From: Sphingomonadaceae bacterium
Lineage (GTDB): Bacteria; Pseudomonadota; Alphaproteobacteria; Sphingomonadales; Sphingomonadaceae
Assembly (NCBI GenBank): GCA_020446665.1
Contig: JAGREF010000001.1
Location: forward strand, 1 to 14,858
Length of the DNA stretch: 14,858 nt
Direction of reading: 5' to 3'
Made by a program: the position numbers and the translations under genes. Shown piece by piece: positions 8,229 through 14,857 of the stretch. Under the pieces are notes generated by a model. That model was not told the origin of the DNA. It made no database searches and was given only the letters and a program-made list of their open reading frames with translations. Each line of letters begins with the position of its first letter. The stretch's first letter is position 1.

Positions 8229-9521
8229 ATGACCGCAAAATATGACGCCATGCTCGACCAGATGGTCAAGGATTACTCTCTAGTAACAAATGGCTATGCT
8301 GGATCTGCTCCGGCCAACCCTTATCCCATGTTTGAGGAAAAGCGCGCGAAGTGCCCCGTTGCCCATGGGGACTTGCTGCAGGAAAACAGTATTCCCAGCA
8401 TGGCTGACTACATGATGACGGGCCGTCCCGTCGTGACCTTGTATCGTTACAACGATATCCATTCGGTCCTGATGAACCCGGACGACTGGCAGAGCCACAT
8501 CGTGGGTGACGGGTTTGGCGCTGCGGTGGACAATCTGCTGTTGACCGCCATGGATGGTGAACAGCACACCAAATATCGCAAGACGCTGCAGAAACCTTTC
8601 ATGCGCAGCCAGATCCGCAAGCTGATGGACACGCTGATCCGCCCGGTGGTGGTGAACGAATTCGTCAATCAACTGCGTCCCAATGGCAAGGCTGACCTGC
8701 TGCGCGAATTCGCCTTGCCCTTCCCCATTCGGGCGATGTACGCCTATTTCGGGTTTCCGCATAACGAGGATCTGCTGGGCAATCTGGCAAGCTGGGCAAT
8801 CCAGGTGGTTGCCGCACCGCAGACCGACCCCGAAGTGGCCAAGATCACGATTCCGCAATCGATGGTGGCAGGCCAGTCGATGTACGAAACAGTCTTACCG
8901 ATCGTGCAGCAATACCGCGAGCGCGGAGAAATGCGCAACGACATCCTTGGTTACATGATGACGACCGAACACGAGGGCGAAAAGTTCAGCGATGAAGACA
9001 TCGCCAACTTCATCCGCATGTTGTTGCTGGCCGCCGGTGAAACAACCACGCGCAGCTTTGCCAACATGATGGTGCAGCTGCTCGAATATCCCGATGTTTT
9101 GGAAGAAGTTCGTCAGGATCGTAGCCTGGTGCCCAAGGCGGTTATGGAAACGATGCGCCGCGATCCCACCGCCGGAGCAGTTGCTCGTATCGCCGCGCGC
9201 GACTTGGAAGTGGGCGACATGACCATTCCCAAGGGCACTGCCGTGCTGTGTTCCATCGCCTCTGCCAACCGCGATCCGGAGGTGTACGAAGATCCTGATC
9301 GCCTGTGGCTCAAGCGCCCGATGCGGCCGCTGCTCAGCTTCGGCTTCGGCCCGCACATGTGCATGGGCATGCATATGGCGCTGACGGAAATGGAAGTAGC
9401 GCTGGAGGAGATTCTTGAACTGCCCAACCTGCGCTTTGATCCGGACTATCCGAAGCCCGAGATCCGCGGCCTCAACATGCGCGGTCCCGATGCACTGCAT
9501 GTCCTTTGGGATGCCGACTGA
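8229..9521 (+). CDS. Cytochrome P450 (bacterial soluble class I type)
   Basis: I choose the ATG at 8229 (430 residues), because AGGAAG lies 4 bases upstream and the length fits soluble bacterial P450s. A longer frame from 8094 would only add about 45 low-complexity residues. Motifs present are the I-helix AGETT (269-273, oxygen activation), the K-helix E-T-M-R (Glu307, Arg310) and the heme loop FGFGPHMCMG with the axial thiolate Cys378. It should be a cytoplasmic monooxygenase needing a separate ferredoxin and ferredoxin reductase; neither is in the window. It follows the SDR by 161 bp and precedes the sulfatase by 48 bp on the same strand, so it is probably part of one oxidative operon. The sequence does not identify the CYP family or substrate; sterol-, terpene- and alkane-like substrates are all possible. 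Confidence 0.93.
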   Translation: MTAKYDAMLDQMVKDYSLVTNGYAGSAPANPYPMFEEKRAKCPVAHGDLLQENSIPSMADYMMTGRPVVTLYRYNDIHSVLMNPDDWQSHIVGDGFGAAVDNLLLTAMDGEQHTKYRKTLQKPFMRSQIRKLMDTLIRPVVVNEFVNQLRPNGKADLLREFALPFPIRAMYAYFGFPHNEDLLGNLASWAIQVVAAPQTDPEVAKITIPQSMVAGQSMYETVLPIVQQYRERGEMRNDILGYMMTTEHEGEKFSDEDIANFIRMLLLAAGETTTRSFANMMVQLLEYPDVLEEVRQDRSLVPKAVMETMRRDPTAGAVARIAARDLEVGDMTIPKGTAVLCSIASANRDPEVYEDPDRLWLKRPMRPLLSFGFGPHMCMGMHMALTEMEVALEEILELPNLRFDPDYPKPEIRGLNMRGPDALHVLWDAD

Positions 9522-9569
9522 AGGTCAACGCACATCAGGGTAAGGCAAAAGGAAAGTGGAGCAGGGCTG

Positions 9570-11918
9570 ATGACCATTTGCAAGGGATGGCGTTCATGGC
9601 TTCTGGGCGGGTTGGCAATGCTGATCGGCTCTGCACCGCTGACCGGCCAAGATTTCGACCGCACAACCCTGCCCATTCCAACACCAGAATACCAAGGCAC
9701 CATTGCGCCGTCGCTAGACGATGCCGCTCCTTATTGGCCTCCGCTTGTGCAGGCCCCGGCGGATGCCCCCAACGTGTTGCTCGTATTGACCGACGATGTT
9801 GGTTTCGGAGCAGCAAGCACCTTTGGCGGACCGGTGCCTACTCCTAACCTCGACCGGCTGGCGAAGCGCGGCACGATTTTCAACAACTTTCATACCACAG
9901 CCATGTGTTCCCCTACCCGCGCTGCGCTGTTGACGGGGCGAAACCATCATGCGGTGGGCACCGGCGCGCTTACCAATGTCGCGATGGGTTTCCCCGGTTA
10001 CAATGGAATCATTCCACCAGAGTCCGCTACCATCGGGCGCATCCTTCAAGGCAATGGGTATGCTACTGCATGGATGGGCAAGGATCACAATGTCCCCAAC
10101 GAGGATACGGCCGAATCCGGCTCCTACGCCCATTGGCCGACTAACAAGGGCTTCGACCAATTCTACGGCTTCATCGGTTCGGAGACAGACCAGTTCCGCC
10201 CCACGTTGTTCCATGGCACCAGCCGTGTCGTGCTGGACGATGCGGACGCTGACTACATCCTCGATCGTGATCTTGCCGATCACGCCATAGACTGGCTGCG
10301 CCAGGTCGATGCCGATCATCCCGACAAGCCGTTCTTCCTATACTATGCAACTGGTTCTGCTCATGCGCCGCAGCAAGCACCTGCAGACTGGATCGCCAGA
10401 TTTTCCGGACAATTTGACCAAGGTTGGGATGCAGTTCGCGAAGAAACCTATCGGCGACAGCTGGCTCGCGGGATCATTCCGCCGGGCACTCTAATATCCC
10501 CGCGACCCGATGTGATTCCGGAGTGGGCAAGCCTGTCTCCGGATCGCCAGCGGCTCTATGCCCGCTACATGGAGGTTTTCGCCGCCCAGCTGGCCTTCCA
10601 GGATTACCAGTTCGGACGCATTCTTGACGAACTCGAAGCGAGTGGAGAGATCGACAACACTATCATTGTCTTCATTCAGGGTGACAACGGCGCCAGCGCC
10701 GAGGGCGGGCCCGAAGGCAGCCTGAACGAGCTGATGGTTGTGATCGGCCAGCCTGATCAGGGCTTTGAGGAACAGCTATCCAATATTGATCGCATGGGTG
10801 GGCCGGATACATATCAGGTCTATCCCGCAGGCTGGGCATGGGCAACGAACGCACCCTTCCCGCTCTTCAAGCAGATTGCATCGCACCTTGGCGGGACCCG
10901 CAACGGGCTTGTCATTTCGTGGCCGCAAGGCATCACCAATGGCGCGACAATCCGCAGCCAGTTCCACCACGTGATTGATATTGCGCCAACTCTGCTGGAC
11001 ATCATCGGCATACCCCAGCCGCGCGTGGTAGATGGCGTGAACCAGGATCCGTTCGACGGGATCAGCATGGCCTATACCTTGGCAAATCCCGCAGCACCCG
11101 ATCGCCGCAACACCCAATATTTCGAGCTACTGGGTAATCGGGCGATCTACCACGATGGCTGGATGGCTTCGACCAATCCCGGCCGCTTGCCATGGCAGAG
11201 CCGCTCTTCCTTGGAGCCGGCAGAATTCAGCTGGTCGCTTTACAATCTGCGCGATGATTTTTCCCAGACGACAGACCTTGCCGCGCTCTATCCTGATCGC
11301 CTGCTTTTTTTGCAGGCTCTGTTTGACCGAGAGGCGCGCCAATACGATGTCTATCCGTTACGGGGCGATCTCGACGCGCGTATTTCAGCACGTCTGCGCC
11401 GACCAATCCCGCCGCGGAGCAAGTATCGCTATCGCGGCAACCGGGTTCAGATCGCCTGGTCCGAACAGCCGCGTCTTGCAGGGCCTTTCACAGTCGCGGT
11501 GCGCTATGCCGCTGATGACCGCGCGCTCAACGGTGCCTTCATGGCCACTGGAAGCAGGCTCGCAGGCTGGGCCTTCGCTGTGGAAGACGGCGTGCCGCTG
11601 GTGATTCACAACGCATCGAGCTCGCGCAACGACAGTTTCGAGATCCGCGCAGACGAGCCGCTTGAGGCGAACCATGGCGTTATCCGCTTCAGATTTGTTC
11701 CTGACGATGCACAATTGCTGTCTCCAGGCACAATGCAAATCTACGCCGGTGATCGCCTGATCGGCAAAGGTCGCATCGAACGCGTTAGTTTCCTCACCAT
11801 GGGACCTGGAGAGACGATGGATATTGGCAACGACACTGGTCGCCGTGTGATGAATTATCCCGCAGGCCCGGCCTTTTCGGGACAGATTGATGAAGTCGTC
11901 ATAAGGCTTGGCAACTGA
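9570..11918 (+). CDS. Exported arylsulfatase-type sulfatase with C-terminal beta-sandwich domain
   Basis: The 782-residue protein starts with a signal peptide (hydrophobic WLLGGLAMLIGSAPLTG, about 10-26), so it should act in the periplasm or outside the cell. Sulfatase hallmarks are the metal-binding Asp75-Asp76 (LTDD), the formylglycine motif C-S-P-T-R-A-A (Cys113, Arg117), Lys171/His173 in GKDHN, His265 in AHAP, Asp372/Asn373 in GDNG and Lys434. Cys113 must be converted to formylglycine by a separate maturase, not in this window. Residues about 610-782 form a Gly/Val-rich LamG-like beta-sandwich, as in the long bacterial arylsulfatases of about 780 residues. The usual aromatic residue in GKWH is Asp here. 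The start is supported by GGAG 8 bases upstream. It is the last gene of the operon and would release sulfate and an alcohol or phenol for the P450 and SDR. Confidence 0.92.
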   Translation: MTICKGWRSWLLGGLAMLIGSAPLTGQDFDRTTLPIPTPEYQGTIAPSLDDAAPYWPPLVQAPADAPNVLLVLTDDVGFGAASTFGGPVPTPNLDRLAKRGTIFNNFHTTAMCSPTRAALLTGRNHHAVGTGALTNVAMGFPGYNGIIPPESATIGRILQGNGYATAWMGKDHNVPNEDTAESGSYAHWPTNKGFDQFYGFIGSETDQFRPTLFHGTSRVVLDDADADYILDRDLADHAIDWLRQVDADHPDKPFFLYYATGSAHAPQQAPADWIARFSGQFDQGWDAVREETYRRQLARGIIPPGTLISPRPDVIPEWASLSPDRQRLYARYMEVFAAQLAFQDYQFGRILDELEASGEIDNTIIVFIQGDNGASAEGGPEGSLNELMVVIGQPDQGFEEQLSNIDRMGGPDTYQVYPAGWAWATNAPFPLFKQIASHLGGTRNGLVISWPQGITNGATIRSQFHHVIDIAPTLLDIIGIPQPRVVDGVNQDPFDGISMAYTLANPAAPDRRNTQYFELLGNRAIYHDGWMASTNPGRLPWQSRSSLEPAEFSWSLYNLRDDFSQTTDLAALYPDRLLFLQALFDREARQYDVYPLRGDLDARISARLRRPIPPRSKYRYRGNRVQIAWSEQPRLAGPFTVAVRYAADDRALNGAFMATGSRLAGWAFAVEDGVPLVIHNASSSRNDSFEIRADEPLEANHGVIRFRFVPDDAQLLSPGTMQIYAGDRLIGKGRIERVSFLTMGPGETMDIGNDTGRRVMNYPAGPAFSGQIDEVVIRLGN

Positions 11919-11928
11919 TCCTTCATCG

Positions 11929-11943
11929 AACCCAGATTGGGTT
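11929..11943 (+). terminator. Short hairpin after the sulfatase gene (weak terminator candidate)
   Basis: AACCCA-GAT-TGGGTT is a perfect 6-bp stem with a 3-base loop starting 11 bases after the sulfatase stop. No T-tract follows, so intrinsic termination is doubtful; it may stabilise the 3' end of the transcript. The rest of the gap to 12175 shows no convincing gene. Confidence 0.3.
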
Positions 11944-12175
11944 ACGGCCCTGCTAACGGCAGTGCGATTCTCGCCGCCCGATGCATGGATTTCCGCTAGG
12001 CACTCTTTTCCGATGAAAGCGTAAGCCAACGTTCAGCGGCAACGAACGCTCCAGTCCTCTTGGCTTCGACCAGGGAGCCCTTGGGTTGCTCGGTTATCCT
12101 TGGCTCGGCGAGGAATTACGGTGTGAAAGCATCAAAGTTCGCGAATTCGAATCACCCGTAGACCTATGAATTTAT

Positions 12176-12739
12176 TTGATTTTGCAGATGCATGTGGATG
12201 CATACGAAACGACCAAGACCTTCGACGAGGTCATGGCTGACATAGGTACCAAGCGTCGGCCGAACCCAAGCAAGGCCGTATTCGAGCGCGGCCTTTTCTG
12301 CGGCTTCTTCCATGGCCTTGCCCCCCAATCGTCTTCGCGCCGTTTAGTCAAGGAAGCGCTTTACGAGCCACTCATCAGGCAGGCAGAGGGACGCTATCAA
12401 CTTACTCCTCGTCTGTTGCAGGCGCTCGTCTGGCAGGAGTCGCGCTTCGACCCGATGGCAATCTGTCCAGCGGGAGCGGCTGGGCTCGCAAAGTTGATGC
12501 CCGCAACCGCTCGTGAACTGGGCGTCGGCAACTGGCATGACCCTGCCCAGAGTATCGACGGCGGAGCCCGCCATCTAAGGCGGATGCTTGACCGTATCGG
12601 GGCAATTCATCATGCCCTTGTTGCCTACAATGCGGGCCCTGGAGCGGTCAGTCGAGCGGGCGGAATTCCAAGAAATCGTGAAACACCCGGATATGTTCGC
12701 AGCGTTCTCGAGAGATGGATGACATACAGTGCAACATGA
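12176..12739 (+). CDS. Lytic transglycosylase-like (SLT/GH23) protein, start uncertain, possibly degraded
   Basis: The C-terminal ~115 residues form an SLT/GH23 domain. Catalytic Glu is in WQESRFDP, followed by PAGAAGLAKLMPATARELGV, the helix SIDGGARHLRRML, the AYNAGPGAV motif and the ending TPGYVRSVL. This family cleaves peptidoglycan glycan strands with 1,6-anhydro formation. The frame opens with TTG at 12176; ATG at 12188 or 12233 are alternatives, and none has a convincing ribosome site. The N-terminal ~60 residues are neither a signal peptide nor a recognisable domain, although these enzymes normally work in the periplasm. The N-terminus may therefore have been replaced or frameshifted. 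An overlapping 24-codon frame starts at ATG 12166. The gene stands alone between the sulfatase and a decayed IS3 element; such genes are common on conjugative and phage-derived segments. Confidence 0.65.
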   Translation: MILQMHVDAYETTKTFDEVMADIGTKRRPNPSKAVFERGLFCGFFHGLAPQSSSRRLVKEALYEPLIRQAEGRYQLTPRLLQALVWQESRFDPMAICPAGAAGLAKLMPATARELGVGNWHDPAQSIDGGARHLRRMLDRIGAIHHALVAYNAGPGAVSRAGGIPRNRETPGYVRSVLERWMTYSAT

Positions 12740-12808
12740 ATGAGAATCGAATGCGGATAAGCGGGCGTCTGGAGCGCGTGCCTAGACGGGGTGGCGATCA
12801 TCACCGAT

Positions 12809-12833
12809 TGAACCGCCCCGGGATTGCCAGAGG
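12809..12833 (+). repeat. Left terminal inverted repeat of the IS3-family remnant
   Basis: TGAACCGCCCCGGGATTGCC begins with the TG dinucleotide usual for IS3-family ends and lies 53 bp before the orfA ATG, the expected distance. The partner repeat is absent because the right end has been deleted, so the outer boundary rests on family resemblance only. Confidence 0.55.
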
Positions 12834-12861
12834 CCCTAACTCCTGAGAGGAAGGGACTAGG

Positions 12862-13158
12862 ATGAACGAGACGACGAACAGGTTTGCCCCTGAGTTTCGC
12901 GAGCGGGCAGTCCGCCTGGTGCTGGATCAAGAGGGTGAGCATTCATCCCGGTGGGCAGCGATCACATCCATAGCGGTCATGATTGGCTGCTCAGGGCACA
13001 CGCTGCTGGAGTAGGTGAAGAAGGCCGAGGTGAACAGCGGCAAGCGTGCCGCCGTTCCGGTCGAGGTTGCAGACAAGCTCAAGGCTTTGGAGCGCGAGAA
13101 CCGGGAGCTGGGCCAGGCCAACGAGATTCTGCGCAAGGCGTCCGCATATTTTGCTTAG
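12862..13158 (+). pseudogene. IS3-family orfA (helix-turn-helix protein), two amber stops
   Basis: Reading from ATG 12862 gives MNETTNRFAPEFRERAVRLV, followed by [22 protein letters not shown], a TAG, then [22 protein letters not shown] and [17 protein letters not shown], and a second TAG. This is the usual orfA of a group of IS3 transposases: an N-terminal helix-turn-helix and a C-terminal leucine-zipper-like helix. The first TAG (13012-13014) sits where the family has Trp (EWVKKAE), and the second (13156-13158) where it has Gln (FAQAELDR). Both are single-base changes (TGG to TAG, CAG to TAG). Apart from these the frame is well preserved, so the damage looks fairly recent. Confidence 0.85.
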
Positions 13159-13187
13159 GCGGAGCGAGCCTAAACTCTTTGGCGCCC

Positions 13188-13869
13188 GTTCAGGCGAAGA
13201 CCAGCTTCATTGATGCGCATCGGGGCGAGTATGGGGTCGAGCCGATCTGCCGGGTTCTGCCGATCGCCCCATCCACCTGCCATGAGCGCGTGGCACAGCG
13301 TCGTGATCCCTCACGTCTGTCGCCAAGTGCCCAGCGTGACGGGGCCATGAAGCCCGAGGTTCAGCGCGTGTTCGACGCCAACTTCAAGATCTACGGGTAT
13401 CGCATGGTGTGGCGGCAGATGCAGCGCGAGGGCTTCGATATTGCCCGTTGCACGGTGGCGCGGCTGATGCGCGAACTGGGCCTGCAGGGGGTGATCCGGG
13501 GCAAGCCGGTGAAGACGACGGTGAGCGACAAGGCCGCGCCCTGTCCGCTCGATCAGGTCAACCGTCGGTTCCATGCGCCTGCGCCGAACATGCTGTGGGT
13601 CTCGGACTTCACCTATTTCGCGACATGGGCCGGGTTCGTTTAAGTGGCCTTCGTGCTCGGTGCGCTCGAGCAGGCGATCCATGATCGGCGCCCTGTCCAC
13701 CGTGGCGGCCTGATCCACCACAGTGATCGTGGCAGCCAATATGTCTCGATCAAGTATACCGAACGCCTCGCCGAGGCCGGCATCGAGCCATCCGTCGGCA
13801 GCGTTGGTGACAGCTATGACAGTGCTTTGGCCGAGACGATCAACCGTCTTTACAAGGCCGAGGTCATCC
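13188..13869 (+). pseudogene. IS3-family orfB (DDE transposase), ochre stop, internal deletion, 3' truncated
   Basis: The frame carries SFIDAHRGEYGVEPICRVLP, a GYRMVWRQMQREGF helix-turn-helix-like part and the rve-type catalytic core. Catalytic residues are recognisable: Asp in WVSDFTY (13605-13607), Asp in HHSDRGSQY (13725-13727) and Glu in SALAETIN (13833-13835). A TAA at 13641-13643 replaces the family Tyr in GFVYVAFV. Directly afterwards VAFV joins LGALEQA, so about 22 codons normally found between them are gone; the breakpoint falls at a TTCGTG that occurs at both ends in intact relatives, which suggests deletion between short repeats. After YKAEVI the homology stops at a junction with transporter sequence. 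Confidence 0.85.
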
Positions 13870-14134
13870 TCGCCTTCATTGCCGCTCACGCCATCGGCCA
13901 GGGTGCGGTGATCTGGGTCTATATCAGCGAAATCTTCCCCAGCGCCGCGCGCGCCAAGGGGCAATCGCTGGGTGCGCGGGCACGCATTGGGTCTTTGCCG
14001 CGGCACTGATACTGGTGATGCCGGTGGTGCTGCAGTTGGTCTGGGTTCACTTCGCAATGGTGGAAACAGGCGGGCGGACACTCGAATCTATCGCTTCGGA
14101 AATGGTCAAAAAGACAGGGACCGGACCTGATTAA
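13870..14134 (+). pseudogene. 3' fragment of an MFS sugar-porter-type transporter gene, frameshifted
   Basis: From the junction onward the translation is LAFIAAHAIGQGAVIWVYIS followed by EIFPSAARAKGQSLG, the hallmark helix-10/loop region of sugar porters (xxWVYISEIFP...RAKGQ). The frame then fails. The continuation THWVFAAALILVMPVVLQLV and the end motif ETGGRTLESIASEMV, to the TAA at 14132-14134, lie in another phase. Restoring GGT-GCG-GGC-ACG requires removing one CG from GCGCG at about 13974-13978, so a 2-base slippage insertion is the simplest explanation. The first three quarters of the gene (about 350 residues) are missing, lost at the IS3 junction. It cannot make a transporter. Confidence 0.85.
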
Positions 14135-14194
14135 GCGCTGATTCCGGCTGCAACACATCACGATTCACTAATATAACGCGTTGTAATTATTCGC

Positions 14195-14214
14195 TGACCA
14201 GCTGAAACTGGTCA
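14195..14214. promoter_or_regulatory. Perfect 7-bp inverted repeat (hairpin or operator)
   Basis: TGACCAG-CTGAAA-CTGGTCA lies 60 bp after the dead transporter gene and 290 bp before the pilin gene. There is no T-tract, so it is either a factor-dependent 3' end of the old transporter transcript or a protein-binding site. The sequence alone does not decide. Confidence 0.35.
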
Positions 14215-14332
14215 AGGCAGCGTGTTCCCGCGCTCTGTTTCCACGCCCGTTTTGAGAGTGGTTTTCCGGTCACTCGGGATGAGCAAGATTAATTATCTGA
14301 CGCACTGTCAGCCGCATACGTGATACGCAATG

Positions 14333-14428
14333 TTAACCCTAAAAAGCGGCGGATTCCCGTATATCCGAAAATTTCACGGGTCCGCATTTTAACCTGTCTT
14401 AAAGCTTCCTGTCGCACATCTGTTTAAC
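14333..14428 (+). promoter_or_regulatory. Cluster of TTAAC sites resembling CtrA half-boxes upstream of the pilin
   Basis: TTAACC occurs at 14333-14338 and 14389-14394, and TTAAC at 14424-14428. The middle one is part of TTAA-CCTGTC-TTAA (14389-14402), close to the alphaproteobacterial CtrA consensus TTAA-N7-TTAA but with a 6-base spacer. CtrA controls the Flp pilin gene pilA in Caulobacter, which makes the site plausible here. The spacer mismatch keeps confidence low. Confidence 0.35.
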
Positions 14429-14503
14429 AATTGAAGTGCAAAAGCAGCATATATCGAAATGAACAGGTGACCCAAGGGACAGCGAGATCAAGAGACTACA
14501 ACC

Positions 14504-14788
14504 ATGACTTACAGGCAGAAACAGATTGTAGAGGGTTTGAAGGCCCTGCTCGTCGACCAGCAAGGTTCGACTGCGATCGAGTATGGCCTGATTGCAAGTC
14601 TGGTGGCTCTGACCTCCATGGAAGCGATGGAAGCCCTCGCCAGCGCGCTGACCGACAGTTTCACTCAGACCAGCACTGCGATGGCAGGAGCCAACGGTAA
14701 TTCGGGCGATCCCGAGCAGCCATACGAACCGCCGGTTGCAGCTGGCGATGCCTATGAACCACCCATCGCGGCGATGAGAATCGGTTGA
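14504..14788 (+). CDS. Flp/type IVb pilin-like protein with C-terminal YEPP repeats
   Basis: The 94-residue product has the type IVb prepilin signature. A leader of 21 residues ends in Gly (VDQQG), followed by S-T-A-I-E-Y-G-L-I-A, with Glu at +5 and Tyr at +6 of the mature chain, as required for cleavage by a TadV-like peptidase. Such pilins form Tad/Flp pili used for surface attachment. Two features are odd. The hydrophobic core is short and interrupted by two glutamates (ALTSMEAMEALASAL), where typical Flp pilins have about 20 uncharged residues. The last ~25 residues form a proline-rich tail with two YEPP[VI]AA units. AAGAG lies 8-12 bases before the ATG. No other tad gene is visible; a terminator follows, so it is probably transcribed alone. 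It could be a minor pilin or an adaptor-like variant. Confidence 0.8.
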   Translation: MTYRQKQIVEGLKALLVDQQGSTAIEYGLIASLVALTSMEAMEALASALTDSFTQTSTAMAGANGNSGDPEQPYEPPVAAGDAYEPPIAAMRIG

Positions 14789-14829
14789 GCGTAACAACCA
14801 ACCAAAAATCCGCCATTGGCCAGGATAAC

Positions 14830-14857
14830 AAGGGAGTGGGAGTTTTCCGCTCCCTTT
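14830..14857 (+). terminator. Probable intrinsic terminator after the pilin gene
   Basis: AAGGGAG (14830-14836) pairs with CTCCCTT (14850-14856), with a further GG/CC pair inside across a single mismatch, and the right arm runs into a short T tract at the window edge. It lies 41 bp after the pilin stop. The window ends before the T tract can be judged in full. Confidence 0.6.

Larger units (their letters stand above)
12809..13869 (+). mobile_element. Decayed IS3-family insertion sequence, right end lost
   Basis: The element begins at a TGAACCGCCCCGGG terminal repeat and contains remnants of orfA (phase 1) and orfB (the -1 phase), as expected for the programmed-frameshift IS3 family. OrfA is interrupted by two TAG codons and orfB by TAA plus a deletion. 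The sequence matches the transposase up to LYKAEVI (about 13869), then changes to an MFS transporter gene, so roughly the last 50-60 codons and the right inverted repeat are missing. It is not mobile on its own. Confidence 0.85.
14135..14503. other. Intergenic region of 369 bp upstream of the pilin gene
   Basis: I see no convincing gene here. It is AT-richer than its surroundings and holds a perfect hairpin (14195-14214) and three TTAAC sites that may control the pilin gene. A minus-strand open frame overlapping its right end (14399-14797) is not supported by any recognisable protein feature. Confidence 0.6.

Noticed and set aside
13012..13158. Amber codon recoding in the IS3 orfA
   Set aside because: The same element also carries a TAA, an internal deletion and a lost right end, so ordinary decay explains the stops better than recoding.
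13311..14081. 256-codon minus-strand open frame across the IS3/MFS junction
   Set aside because: It is antisense to two clearly recognisable protein fragments and spans their unrelated junction, so it cannot be an ancestral gene.
14399..14797. Minus-strand 132-codon frame opposite the pilin gene
   Set aside because: It has no recognisable domain, and the + strand frame has a clear prepilin signature with a following terminator.
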